Shown: positions 15,588-24,688 of the stretch, piece after piece
How positions within the stretch are numbered: position 1 is the stretch's first letter
Layout of the letters: every line of letters starts with the position of its first letter
Source: Pontibacter silvestris
GTDB lineage: Bacteria; Bacteroidota; Bacteroidia; Cytophagales; Hymenobacteraceae
Assembly: GCF_020907275.1 (NCBI RefSeq)
Contig: NZ_JAJJWI010000005.1
Location: 62,001 to 126,000, forward strand
Direction: 5' to 3'
DNA: 64,000 bases
Position numbers and translations under genes: made by a program
The notes under the pieces: generated by a model
What the model saw: the letters and a program-made list of their open reading frames with translations, nothing else
Databases searched by the model: none
What the model was told of the DNA's origin: nothing

Positions 15588-17075
15588 TTAGCTCATGACT
15601 GCTTTAGGGGCCTGCTCTTTCTGTTTTTGCAGTTTACTGTGGTGGCGCCCGTAAGTAAAGTACACTATTATACCAATAGCCATCCAGATAATCAGGCGTA
15701 ACCAGGTGTCGAAGCCCAGGTTAAGCATCATGTAGCCACATATCAGGATTCCAAGAACAGGTACCAGAGGCACAAATGGAGTTTTGAAAGGGCGGTTCAG
15801 GTGAGGGCTTGTCCGGCGAAGCAGAATAATGCCTGCACAGACAATCACAAAGGCTAATAAAGTGCCTATACTTACCAACTCACCCAGTAAACCTATCGGA
15901 AATATACCAGCAACAAGAGCAGCTATAATACCTGTAACTATAGTGGTTACATAAGGTGTATTAAACTTCGGATGAACTTTACCAAAAACTGCAGGCAGTA
16001 AACCGTCGCGGGACATCGCATAAAATATGCGGGGTTGCCCCATTAGCATTACCAGTACTACAGAGGCCAGCCCTGCTACAGCACCAATACCTGTAAAAAA
16101 GAACAGCCACTTTAGTGCAGGTCCGGCTGCTGAAAGCGCTACTAATACCGGATCTGGTACATTAAGATTTTTATAAGAAGTGAGGCCTGTTAATACCAGT
16201 GACATTAAGATATACAGTATCGTGCAGATACCTAGAGAGGCCAGCATACCAACAGGCATATCGCGTTGCGGGTTCTTTGCTTCCTGTGCGGCAGTACTAA
16301 CGGCATCAAAACCTATATAGGAAAAGAATACGACAGCGGCACCTTGTATAATGCCTTGCCAGCCATAGCGTGCTCCACCATCGGCCAAAATCTCACGGGC
16401 AGGAATAAAAGGCTCCCAGTTAGCTGTATTTACATACTTAAAGCCAAAACCGATTACCAGTAAAACAATGGCAATCTTAACAAAGACTATAATGTTATTA
16501 AACTTGGCAGACTCTTGAATACCAATGACTAGCAGTCCCGTCATTACCAGTATAAGAATGATGGCCGGCAAATTTATAACCGCACCTGTGGCAGTGAATG
16601 TGCTTCCGTCGTAAGCGAGAGGAGCACTGGCAATAGCAACTGGCACGACAATACCTACAGATTTAAGTAAACTAACGAAGTTACCACTCCAGCCAACAGC
16701 AACTGTGGCTGCCCCGAATAAATACTCCAGAATAAGGTCCCACCCAATAATCCAGGCGATGAACTCGCCTAAGGTAGCATAGCCGTAAGTGTAGGCACTT
16801 CCTGCTATCGGAATCATGGATGCAAACTCTGCATAGCATAAGCCTGCAAATAAACAGCCTAGTCCGGCTACAATAAAAGAGAGTACAATGGCTGGACCGG
16901 CAGCATTTGCTGCGGCAGTGCCTGTAAGCACGAATATACCAGCACCGATAATAGCGCCAATACCAAGCATGGTCAAGTTAGAGGCCGACAGTGTACGTTT
17001 GAGGCCATGCTCTCCGCTTTCAGACTCTATAATGAGTTTATCGATGGACTTTGTCGTAAAAATATTTTTAGACAT
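15588..17075 (-). CDS. APC-superfamily amino acid permease (cationic amino acid transporter type)
   Basis: A 495-residue permease with about 12-14 membrane helices. Helix 1 has GIGAIIGAGIFVLTGTAAAN, the substrate-binding glycine-rich turn of the APC fold. The segments FAGLCYAEFASMIPIAGSAYTYGYATLGE and FFSYIGFDAVSTAAQEAKNPQRDMP are typical of the CAT subgroup (YfnA-like). ATG 17075 is chosen because the upstream 33 residues of the longer frame (from 17174) do not belong to the family and overlap a terminator hairpin. It is similar to the permease at 17553-19319. Probable substrate: a cationic or neutral amino acid. The stem-loop at 17116-17147 probably separates it from the upstream operon. 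Confidence 0.9.
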   Translation of the reverse strand: MSKNIFTTKSIDKLIIESESGEHGLKRTLSASNLTMLGIGAIIGAGIFVLTGTAAANAAGPAIVLSFIVAGLGCLFAGLCYAEFASMIPIAGSAYTYGYATLGEFIAWIIGWDLILEYLFGAATVAVGWSGNFVSLLKSVGIVVPVAIASAPLAYDGSTFTATGAVINLPAIILILVMTGLLVIGIQESAKFNNIIVFVKIAIVLLVIGFGFKYVNTANWEPFIPAREILADGGARYGWQGIIQGAAVVFFSYIGFDAVSTAAQEAKNPQRDMPVGMLASLGICTILYILMSLVLTGLTSYKNLNVPDPVLVALSAAGPALKWLFFFTGIGAVAGLASVVLVMLMGQPRIFYAMSRDGLLPAVFGKVHPKFNTPYVTTIVTGIIAALVAGIFPIGLLGELVSIGTLLAFVIVCAGIILLRRTSPHLNRPFKTPFVPLVPVLGILICGYMMLNLGFDTWLRLIIWMAIGIIVYFTYGRHHSKLQKQKEQAPKAVMS

Positions 17076-17115
17076 TAATTGTTTAGCTTTAGTTTGATGA
17101 TTAGGGAACAAAAGG

Positions 17116-17147
17116 TCTGGCAGTTCATTAAGAAATGAACTGCCAGA
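17116..17147 (-). terminator. Leftward terminator before the second permease
   Basis: A 14-bp perfect stem (17116-17129 with 17134-17147) and 4-base loop are followed, in the leftward direction, by CCTTTTGTT. It should end the upstream dedA-kup-permease transcript. Confidence 0.7.
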
Positions 17148-17194
17148 ATAGAGGCTTGCACAGTGTACAAGCAAATCAACAAAACTAACCTAAA

Positions 17195-17548
17195 CTAGGG
17201 GCCGTTGGGGAGAATCTTACAGCAGAGAGAAATAGAAGAAAGGCTGACGGCAGAACGGAGAACCTTTTTTGCGTCGCGTTCATAAAAACATAATACAAAA
17301 CCGCAAGCTAAAAGAACAGTAGATAAGCTGTAACTGATGGTATTTGTTGCAGAGCCATGCTCTGTCACTTCTTCTGACCAGGCTGTAGCAAAGCTGTTAT
17401 ACTCCTGTTCCAGGTGCTCCTCAGAAGTAGCCGTAGTATAAACTGGTGCTACGGCTAATTGTTGTGCTTTATAGAAAACAGAAAAGCATAGCACAGCCAG
17501 CCACACAAGTGTGGCGACAACAACGGCTATATTCTTTCTGTTTTCCAT
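17195..17548 (-). CDS. Small two-span membrane protein, unknown
   Basis: A 117-residue protein with an N-terminal hydrophobic helix (about 7-26), an acidic loop (TSEEHLEQEYNSFATAWSEEVTEHG) and a second helix (about 70-88), then a basic tail containing Cys (SLCCKILPNGP). It begins 4 bases after the permease stop at 17553, so it is translationally linked to that permease. It could be an accessory subunit of the transporter, but I recognise no family. Confidence 0.6.
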   Translation of the reverse strand: MENRKNIAVVVATLVWLAVLCFSVFYKAQQLAVAPVYTTATSEEHLEQEYNSFATAWSEEVTEHGSATNTISYSLSTVLLACGFVLCFYERDAKKVLRSAVSLSSISLCCKILPNGP

Positions 17549-17552
17549 GAAT

Positions 17553-19319
17553 TTATTTTCCGCTTACAGCAGCTTCTTTCGTTGTAGCTAACTTACTGTT
17601 TTTATATCCATAGGAGAAATAAATAACCAGGCCCAGTACCAGCCAGATCAGAAAACGGCTCCAGTTAGTAATGCCTAATTCCGTCATCAGGTAAAGGTTA
17701 GTAAGCAATCCCAATACAGGAATCAGCGACAGGTTTCGGGTAAAAGTCAGCACCGTCATAACAACTATAACCAAGATGAATCCCATTAGCGGAATCTTAT
17801 GTTTAAACACATCCCAACCAGTGGCACTTCCGTCTTCTATACTAAAAAAATGTGCTATGCCTGTTGTACCATTGTAAAGGATAAGTAAAACCAGCCCGGC
17901 TATAATGAGTAACGGCAATATGAACTTCCCATTGATATAAGGCACTTTAAAAGCTTTCTGTGAAGTCGGCACTTCCAGGTGCTGTTCTTGTACCAGTATA
18001 CCTCCACATACTAATACAAATGCAAAAAGAGTACCTATACTGGTTAAATCTGTTACCTCTGTCAGGTTCATAAACAAAGCTGGAATAGCTACTACACAAC
18101 CTGTTACAATAGTGGCAAAAGAAGGTGTTCTGTGCTTTGGGTGGATGCGCGAAAACACCGCTGGCAGAAGCCCGTCACGGCTCATCGTCATCCAGATACG
18201 AGGCTGCCCGTACTGAAACACCAGCAGCACACTGGCCATCGCTACAATAGCACTAACTGCCACTATACCTGCAATGGCATCCTGGTTAACCCTAGAAAAC
18301 ACATAGGTTAGCGGGTCGCCCACTGCCAGTTCATTATAAGGTACCATTCCGGTCAGAATCAGTGCTAATACCACATACAACACAGTACAAAGTATAAGAG
18401 CATAAATCATGGCTCGGGGCAGGTCACGTTGCGGATTCTCACATTCTTCAGCAGTGGTGGATATGGCATCGAAACCGATATAGGCAAAGAACACAGCCGA
18501 TACGCCTTTCATTATTCCTGAGATACCATTTGGGGCAAAAGGAGTCCAGTTTGCAGGGCTAACGTAAAAGGCACCCACACTTATTACAATAAAAATAACA
18601 ATCAGCTTCAGGAGTACCAGTAGGTTTGCTGTACGCTTCGACTCTTTGATACCGATGTACACCAGGTACGTAATCAATACGGTTATGCCCAGGGCAGGTA
18701 TATCAGCTATCAGTTTGACTCCCCCAAGCGTTGGGGCAGCCTGCCAGGCCAGGTAAGCACTTTGCAGGTTGCCTGGCAATGCAGATAGTACATGACCCTG
18801 TGCTATTAGTTCAAGGGCATGTACATAGCCACGTGAGGCACTAAGGTAGTCCATTGTGAGGTACTCTGGTATTGCCAGCCCAATACCATTCAGTACAGCC
18901 GTAAAGTAATCTGACCATGAAATAGCTACCGCAATGTTGCCGATGGCATATTCCATTAATAAATCCCAGCCAATAATCCAGGCTACCAGTTCTCCAAAAG
19001 AGGTGTAAGCATACGTATAGGCACTACCAGCTACCGGAACGGTAGAGGCGAACTGAGCATAGCAAAGGGCAGAAAAGCCACAGGCTATTGCAGTAAAAAT
19101 AAATAACAAAGAGACACCTGGCCCACCTGCTGCACTGGCATTGCCAATGGTACTAAAAATGCCAGCTCCGATAATGGCGGCAATGCCAAAAGCCACTAAA
19201 TCTTTCAGACGCAGGGTGCGCAGCAGGTCAGTGCCTGCCACATGTCCGTCTTCTCTAAAATCAGTAAGTAGTGCCGTCGCACTTTTTCTTCTAACAAGGT
19301 TCTTAAGCAATCTGCTCAT
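17553..19319 (-). CDS. APC-superfamily amino acid permease, long form
   Basis: A 588-residue permease with about 14 predicted helices. It shares the helix-1 pattern (AFGIAAIIGAGIFSTIGNASAAGG), FASTVPVAGSAYTYAYTSFGE, and FFAYIGFDAISTTAEECENPQRDLP with the permease at 15588-17075, so the two are paralogues. It is longer owing to an extended loop after helix 4 (about residues 160-200) and an insertion near the end. Its first 17 bases overlap the end of the flippase-like gene upstream, showing tight coupling. Probable role: amino acid uptake, substrate unknown. Confidence 0.9.
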   Translation of the reverse strand: MSRLLKNLVRRKSATALLTDFREDGHVAGTDLLRTLRLKDLVAFGIAAIIGAGIFSTIGNASAAGGPGVSLLFIFTAIACGFSALCYAQFASTVPVAGSAYTYAYTSFGELVAWIIGWDLLMEYAIGNIAVAISWSDYFTAVLNGIGLAIPEYLTMDYLSASRGYVHALELIAQGHVLSALPGNLQSAYLAWQAAPTLGGVKLIADIPALGITVLITYLVYIGIKESKRTANLLVLLKLIVIFIVISVGAFYVSPANWTPFAPNGISGIMKGVSAVFFAYIGFDAISTTAEECENPQRDLPRAMIYALILCTVLYVVLALILTGMVPYNELAVGDPLTYVFSRVNQDAIAGIVAVSAIVAMASVLLVFQYGQPRIWMTMSRDGLLPAVFSRIHPKHRTPSFATIVTGCVVAIPALFMNLTEVTDLTSIGTLFAFVLVCGGILVQEQHLEVPTSQKAFKVPYINGKFILPLLIIAGLVLLILYNGTTGIAHFFSIEDGSATGWDVFKHKIPLMGFILVIVVMTVLTFTRNLSLIPVLGLLTNLYLMTELGITNWSRFLIWLVLGLVIYFSYGYKNSKLATTKEAAVSGK

Positions 19320-20445
19320 AAATCGGCTGCTGTACAGCCATTGGTTTAAGTGGAATAGTATGTTCGGTTAAAACAGGAACAATATTTTGTTCCTGTTCGC
19401 CTGCAAAGCTGTGTTTAAATACATTTGCCATCCAGCGCGGAAAAATAATTGCTCCTACTACCAGGTAAAGGTAATGTGTCAGCAGGCGGTAAAACAGTAC
19501 TACAATAGTTGTAAGCCCCCCTACAAAAGATCCAAAGAAAGCCGGGAAAGCTAACTCGGCTATGCCTGCGGCACCTGGTGTTATGGATACAAACAAAACG
19601 ATTTTATATATCAGGTTTCTGGAGAAGATCAGTAAGTGGTCGTACAGGTTTAAATGTGTGAATGCAGCTATCAGACATCCGATTATGATGTACCGAGCCG
19701 TCCAGACAAACATAGTAGAAATGATGGCGCGCCACCAGTAGGAGCTACTTTTATGGCGCAGGTGCTTGGAAGCGATCAGCAGTTCGTTGGCATGGCGGAA
19801 CAGTGATTCACTCCATCTTCTGAAAGGTTTTAACCTGCCTATGCGCAGCAAAAGGTGTTTAATGCCTCTTGGGTTCATGAACAGGGCGTAAAACATGATA
19901 GAAGCATATAATGCTACCATTACATAGCTGATAACAAAAGCTACACTTAAGCTATGGCGAAGGGTATCGCTTAGGCCAATCATTTCTGGCAGAAACTGCC
20001 CTTGTGTAAATATAAGCACTAAGGGTACAGCCAGAATAAAGTAAAAATTATCCAGCATGGCTGTAACCATTACTTGAGCCAACGATTTTCCTAATGGGAT
20101 TTTTTCCTTGTAAAGGATATAAGTGGCTACTGTAGAGCCACCCACTACAGATGGCAACATGCAGGAGGCAAACTCCCACAGCATAATAACATGAAAGCTC
20201 TGCCGCCAGCTCAAGGCTTTGTCTGTAATATGACGGATCCGGTACATATAGCCAAAATCGCGGACAAACAGTACAAACAGCGCCATGCTAATCCAAAAGG
20301 GGCTGGCATGCAGGAGAGTCTGCCAGTTTCCAGGTTCATTGTGCTGGTACAGCATATAACCAATAACACCCAGGCCTAAAACCAGAGGCAATAGAATGTT
20401 TCGAACAGAGAACTGCTCTTGAAGTTTTTGTTGAGTTAAAGCCAT
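19303..20445 (-). CDS. Lysylphosphatidylglycerol synthase TM region/flippase-like protein
   Basis: A 380-residue membrane protein with about eight helices, of the family named for the flippase domain of MprF (UPF0104-like). The typical segment WEFASCMLPSVVGGSTVATY and the following LGKSLAQVMVTAMLDNFYF are seen at about 90-135. A second conserved patch is VSITPGAAGIAELAFPAFFG. It lacks the MprF synthase domain, so it is a flippase-only or unrelated lipid-handling protein. It sits 15 bases after kup and overlaps the next permease by 17 bases. The physiological lipid is not known. Confidence 0.85.
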   Translation of the reverse strand: MALTQQKLQEQFSVRNILLPLVLGLGVIGYMLYQHNEPGNWQTLLHASPFWISMALFVLFVRDFGYMYRIRHITDKALSWRQSFHVIMLWEFASCMLPSVVGGSTVATYILYKEKIPLGKSLAQVMVTAMLDNFYFILAVPLVLIFTQGQFLPEMIGLSDTLRHSLSVAFVISYVMVALYASIMFYALFMNPRGIKHLLLRIGRLKPFRRWSESLFRHANELLIASKHLRHKSSSYWWRAIISTMFVWTARYIIIGCLIAAFTHLNLYDHLLIFSRNLIYKIVLFVSITPGAAGIAELAFPAFFGSFVGGLTTIVVLFYRLLTHYLYLVVGAIIFPRWMANVFKHSFAGEQEQNIVPVLTEHTIPLKPMAVQQPIYEQIA

Positions 20446-20460
20446 ACCAGTTTTTAAAAA

Positions 20461-22398
20461 TTAAACCATTACCCTTTTTAACTGAGGAAGTTGAGCTGGC
20501 ATAATTACAAGAGGCACCTTTTCTACCTTCACTGAACTAGAGTCCAACCCAAACCACTTACTTTCGGAGCTGGTAAATTCTTTGATGTTAAAGTACCACT
20601 CCATGATAAGGCGCTTCTTAAGAGGCAAATCATTGTCGAAAGATAGAAACTTTTCAAGAACGACAAACCTGAAATCACCTATCAAGTGCTGTTTATTTAG
20701 TGAATAGTACCTACTGGTGATGTCAACCTCACCATTTTCTACGAGTTCTTCAACCACTTTTTTAAAAAACATGTTAATGCGCTGTTCTACTCTAAAGCCA
20801 AGTTTAAAGTTGATTCGTATAACATCCTGCTCTTCGAGGGTTTGTACGGTGTATTCCATTGTGTAAGGCTCGTCTGTCGTTTCCACATGGATGAACCAGT
20901 ATATGTCTGCGCGCTTAGGCCTTTTCTGAAAGATTGAGTATATAATTTTAGCTTCAATTTCTTTCTGGTTAGGGGCGCTGGTCATAAATACCAGGTGTGT
21001 AGTATATTTAGGTATTGTTTCATCCTTGCTTAGCTCTTTTAACGCAGGCATATAATCTTTCAGGCGTACATATTCTGTTAAGCTTCGCTTAATGTGGTAA
21101 GCGTTTATCCAGATGTACATAACAGTAACAAGTACGCCCGCAATAAGCAGCGATACCCAACCCCCATGCGGGAACTTGCTTAGGTTAGCTATCATAAAGG
21201 CTCCTTCAATGCTGATGTACAGAATCAGGAACAACACCACCATAATACCTGACTTGTACTTTAAGTACAGGTAATAGCTCATTAGGATAGTGGTAGACAG
21301 CATTGCCAACGTTATAGCCAGTCCATAAGCTGCTTCCATTTGTTCCGACTCTCTAAAGTAAAGCACCACTCCCATACAGCCCAGCCAAAGTAACCAGTTT
21401 ACACTAGGTACATAAAGTTGGCCCTTTTGATTCGTAGGATAAACCAGCTTTACCTTTGGCCATAAGTTAAGGCGAATAGCTTCGCTGATAAGTGTAAATG
21501 ATCCAGTTATCAGTGCCTGACTGGCTATGATAGCAGCAATGGTGGCTATGATGACACCTAAAAGCAGAAACCAGCTTGGCATAATGCCATAGAAAGGGTT
21601 TTCTGTTAGTGTACTACCTGTTCTGGTCATCAGCCAGGCACCCTGCCCCAGATAGTTTAGTAGTAGGCAGGTTTTAACAAAGAACCAGCTTATGCGAATA
21701 TTTTGCTTTCCGCAGTGGCCAAGGTCTGAGTAAAGTGCTTCAGCGCCTGTTGTACAAAGGAAAACTGCGCCTAAAAGCCAGAAGCCATTCGGGTCATTCA
21801 CCAGTAAGTTGTAAGCATAACGGGGGTTTAAAGCTTGCAGAATTTCAGGATGATCTAAAACTGACAGAGCACCAAGAAAACCCAGCATGGCAAACCACAG
21901 GAACATGATTGGGCCAAACGCTTTTCCTACTATTTCGGTACCAAACTTCTGCATCAGGAAAAGTATGGTAAGTATAGCCAACACAATAGGTACTGTAGGT
22001 ACAGAAGGGTAGAGTATGCGCAAGCCCTCTATGGCCGATGACACTGAAATAGGTGGCGTAATAATTCCATCTGCCAGTAAGGCGCTACCACCTAACATAG
22101 CTGGAATAATTAGCCAGGACGCTCTACGACGTATAAGGGCGAAAAGGGAAAAGATGCCTCCTTCGCCATTATTGTCGGCCTGTAACGTAAGCATGACATA
22201 CTTGATAGTCGTTTGCAGTGTCAAAGTCCAGAACACACAGGAAATGCCGCCATAAACTAGCAATGCAGAAATAGAACCCTCTCCAATTATTGCTTTCATC
22301 ACATACAGCGGTGATGTGCCTATGTCACCGTATATAATGCCTAGAGAAATCAATAAACCAGCAGAAGAAACACTTGCGGTTTTATGTTGTAAACTCAT
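20461..22398 (-). CDS. kup: Kup-type potassium uptake protein
   Basis: A 645-residue potassium/proton symporter of the Kup/HAK/KT family. It starts near GIIYGDIGTSPLYV, the family signature, and continues with QADNNGEGGIFSLFALI. About 12 helices fill residues 15-455, and a cytoplasmic C-terminal domain of about 190 residues follows. Length is normal. It lies between dedA and the flippase-like gene with gaps of 37 and 15 bases, suggesting one transcript. Expected role: potassium uptake, possibly important at low pH or osmotic stress. Confidence 0.95.
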   Translation of the reverse strand: MSLQHKTASVSSAGLLISLGIIYGDIGTSPLYVMKAIIGEGSISALLVYGGISCVFWTLTLQTTIKYVMLTLQADNNGEGGIFSLFALIRRRASWLIIPAMLGGSALLADGIITPPISVSSAIEGLRILYPSVPTVPIVLAILTILFLMQKFGTEIVGKAFGPIMFLWFAMLGFLGALSVLDHPEILQALNPRYAYNLLVNDPNGFWLLGAVFLCTTGAEALYSDLGHCGKQNIRISWFFVKTCLLLNYLGQGAWLMTRTGSTLTENPFYGIMPSWFLLLGVIIATIAAIIASQALITGSFTLISEAIRLNLWPKVKLVYPTNQKGQLYVPSVNWLLWLGCMGVVLYFRESEQMEAAYGLAITLAMLSTTILMSYYLYLKYKSGIMVVLFLILYISIEGAFMIANLSKFPHGGWVSLLIAGVLVTVMYIWINAYHIKRSLTEYVRLKDYMPALKELSKDETIPKYTTHLVFMTSAPNQKEIEAKIIYSIFQKRPKRADIYWFIHVETTDEPYTMEYTVQTLEEQDVIRINFKLGFRVEQRINMFFKKVVEELVENGEVDITSRYYSLNKQHLIGDFRFVVLEKFLSFDNDLPLKKRLIMEWYFNIKEFTSSESKWFGLDSSSVKVEKVPLVIMPAQLPQLKRVMV

Positions 22399-22435
22399 TT
22401 AAGCAGAGTAATAAAATAATAGGTAATAGTGTTGT

Positions 22436-23107
22436 TTATTTCAGGCTACTGCTTCCGTTACTCCTTCTTAACTGTAGTTGGCGTTTAGCCAGGCCAATTA
22501 CAGGTGGGGCTATAGAAAGAGCAATAATGCCTAGTATAAGCAGAGAAAAGTTTTGTTTTATAGCCGGAATGTTTCCAAACAAATAACCTGCAAGGGTGAA
22601 AATTAAAACCCATGCCAGCGCACCTGCAATGTTATAATACAGGAAATTCCGGTAGTTCATTTTACCCACACCGGCCACAAATGGTGCTAAGGTGCGCACA
22701 ATGGGCACAAACCGGGCGTAGATAATGGTACGCCCGCCGTACCGATCGTAAAAGCGCTGTGTCTGGTTAATGTGTGCTTGCCTCATAAACCAGTAGTTCT
22801 TTTTATAGATTCTGTTGCCTAGCATACTTCCTGTTAAATAGTTAAAAGAATCTCCCAGAATGGCTGCTATACAAAGTATTGCCAAAATCAGTAGCAGGTT
22901 TAATCCGGAAGATGGAATGGCTGCCAGGGCACCTAAGGCAAACAACAAAGAGTCTCCGGGCAGGAAAGGTGTTACTACTAACCCTGTTTCGCAGAAAACA
23001 ATCAGGAAAAGAATGAGGTACATCCATCCCTCATAAGTCTGCAGAAGCTCGATCAGGTGCTGATCTATATGTAGTATGAAATCAATCAGGTACTGAAAAA
23101 TCTCCAT
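22436..23107 (-). CDS. DedA-family membrane protein
   Basis: A 223-residue protein of the DedA/SNARE-associated family, which includes undecaprenyl-phosphate and phospholipid flippases. It shows the expected reentrant motifs: TPFLPGDSLLFALGALA (about 47-63) and GGRTIIYARFVPIVRTLAPFVAGVG (about 122-146), with the conserved R in ARFVPIVRT. About four to five helices are predicted. It appears to be first in a leftward cluster with kup, a flippase-like protein and permeases. The exact lipid substrate is not deduced. Confidence 0.92.
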   Translation of the reverse strand: MEIFQYLIDFILHIDQHLIELLQTYEGWMYLILFLIVFCETGLVVTPFLPGDSLLFALGALAAIPSSGLNLLLILAILCIAAILGDSFNYLTGSMLGNRIYKKNYWFMRQAHINQTQRFYDRYGGRTIIYARFVPIVRTLAPFVAGVGKMNYRNFLYYNIAGALAWVLIFTLAGYLFGNIPAIKQNFSLLILGIIALSIAPPVIGLAKRQLQLRRSNGSSSLK

Positions 23108-23259
23108 GATTTGTAATAATATGTATGTGAGCTTAGACCATGCCGGCGGCTGAATTTACCGATAGGTATTAGATGTATTCATTTCCTGTATAGGTAACAA
23201 AATAGTATCAAACCTCAGGAAGAGATCATACACAGGCATCAAAATAAGGAGATAATAAT

Positions 23260-23610
23260 TTAAGGCCCTTTGGTCAGAGCAGTGAAATGTGCTGTAACAG
23301 CTCTGGAGAAAGATAGTGGATTAGGTAATTGTTCTGCGCCTGATTGCGGGTACAATTGGTTAAGAACAGCTGCTATAACCTGTAAAAGCAGTGCTTTCTC
23401 AGCCTGTAATGTTATCAGAGCGGGTGTAGAAACTGTTTCACCAGCTATAACAGTAAAAGGTAGCTGGTCGCTTGCTGTGTGTGCCACAGTGGCTGGTGCT
23501 GTAGCACAGGAGCTAGCCTTAACAGGTGTGGCTATAGCCATAACCAGGCAAAGCAATGCTGCGAGCAGCATGCTAACTTTAAGGTGTGTGCTTAAGCCAA
23601 CGCGTTTCAT
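23260..23610 (-). CDS. Small secreted protein, unknown
   Basis: Starting at ATG 23610 (in-frame ATG 23646 adds 12 basic/aromatic residues), the 116-residue product has a signal peptide: MKRVGLSTHLK followed by a hydrophobic stretch VSMLLAALLCLVMAIA, cleavage near KAS. The mature protein is Ala/Thr-rich, contains one Cys after the signal peptide (SSCATAP), and has a helical segment LQAEKALLLQVIAAVLNQL. An antisense frame of similar length overlaps, so the call is not certain, but the signal peptide favours this strand. No family recognised. Confidence 0.5.
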   Translation of the reverse strand: MKRVGLSTHLKVSMLLAALLCLVMAIATPVKASSCATAPATVAHTASDQLPFTVIAGETVSTPALITLQAEKALLLQVIAAVLNQLYPQSGAEQLPNPLSFSRAVTAHFTALTKGP

Positions 23611-23698
23611 GCTAGCAAAGGAATAGCAATATTTCCGGTAAAGCAATTGGAGAGAGGTAGAATATTTTTTGCTGAGTACAGCCTAGATAAAAGAGGCG

Positions 23699-24586
23699 CT
23701 ATTTACTCTTGGTGTCAAACACAGCCACTTTTTTATACAGCTTTCCTTTTTCTGCTTTTGAAGATAAAAACAGTGCAGTTCTTGTTGTGTTGTAATGATT
23801 AGAGAGTTCTGCTATCAGGTCAGGAATGCCATCACGGTCTATGTCGCCAGCCCAGTATAAGATGTAGGTAGACTGCTGGAATTCTTCATCTTTAGAAAGA
23901 ACTTGTTTCAGCAGCCTACCTTTTTTCGGACCTGAAATGCGCCAGCCATAGTTCTTATAGCTATAATCTCCTGTTTCAAGTAAGGTGCTGTCGCCAAAAG
24001 CCTCAATACGATATTCTTTACCTTTAAAAGAAAGTACAGCTTCTTTATTTATGGGAATAACGTTTTTGTCGAATGCGGCAGTGTCTACCGTCCCAGGTTC
24101 TATGTTTGTCAGACCAGTGATAAAGACCATTGTGCTTGTATCTGCTCCGACTACCTGCCTTCCTGATATAAGTTTGCTACCCTCTTCTGTTACCCTGGTT
24201 GCATCTACTGCTGGGTCAAAGGCTGGCTCAACCTTCAGCGAAGTTGGGCGCAGCTCATAACTACCGTTCTTGTCAAACAAGCCAAACCATTGTTTATCTT
24301 CTGCGCCCTTCCAGACTTCCTCTTTATGATAAAGCCCTTCCAGTAAAATTTTGATTGGGTTGTTAGGCTCAGGAGTAAGGTTAGTTGTATCAACAACAAA
24401 TTCTGCTACTGCCGTTGTGTCCTGAATAGAGTACAGGCCTGAGGTGTCAGCTTCTTCGTTGGCAACAGCAGACGTGTCTATCATGTGCGAGTGATCTGTT
24501 AGTGGCGCCTGAGGTGCATCAGGCTTACTATGGCAGCCTGCCAAAGATATAAGAAGAAACAGAATAAGGTGACGCAGTTGGTGCAT
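23699..24586 (-). CDS. Lipoprotein with calcium-loop/FG-GAP-like motif
   Basis: A 295-residue lipoprotein: signal peptide MHQLRHLILFLLISLAGC with lipidated Cys18. An acidic spacer follows (about 20-70). The body holds beta-rich sequence with several KxxxKxxL motifs, and near residue 245-256 the motif DIDRDGIPDLI, a DxDxDG calcium-binding loop as in FG-GAP/EF-hand-like repeats. It has one such loop only, so it is not a full propeller. Possibly an envelope protein linked to calcium; function unknown. The gene lies between a secreted protein gene and dapA, with a terminator after dapA separating them. Confidence 0.65.
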   Translation of the reverse strand: MHQLRHLILFLLISLAGCHSKPDAPQAPLTDHSHMIDTSAVANEEADTSGLYSIQDTTAVAEFVVDTTNLTPEPNNPIKILLEGLYHKEEVWKGAEDKQWFGLFDKNGSYELRPTSLKVEPAFDPAVDATRVTEEGSKLISGRQVVGADTSTMVFITGLTNIEPGTVDTAAFDKNVIPINKEAVLSFKGKEYRIEAFGDSTLLETGDYSYKNYGWRISGPKKGRLLKQVLSKDEEFQQSTYILYWAGDIDRDGIPDLIAELSNHYNTTRTALFLSSKAEKGKLYKKVAVFDTKSK

Positions 24587-24640
24587 AGCCTTAGATACAG
24601 CGTATATACGTTTTAGTTTAAACAGTTTTACAATAAAACA

Positions 24641-24667
24641 AAAGCCAAGTACTTAATACTTGGCTTT
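24641..24667 (-). terminator. Leftward terminator after dapA
   Basis: An 11-bp perfect stem (24641-24651 with 24657-24667), 5-base loop, followed leftward by TGTTTTATTG. Confidence 0.7.
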
Positions 24668-24688
24668 CACCGTACTTTGCCTCTATTG

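Noticed and set aside
23270..23626. 118-codon plus-strand frame opposite the small secreted protein gene
   Set aside because: The minus-strand product has a clear signal peptide; the plus-strand frame has none.
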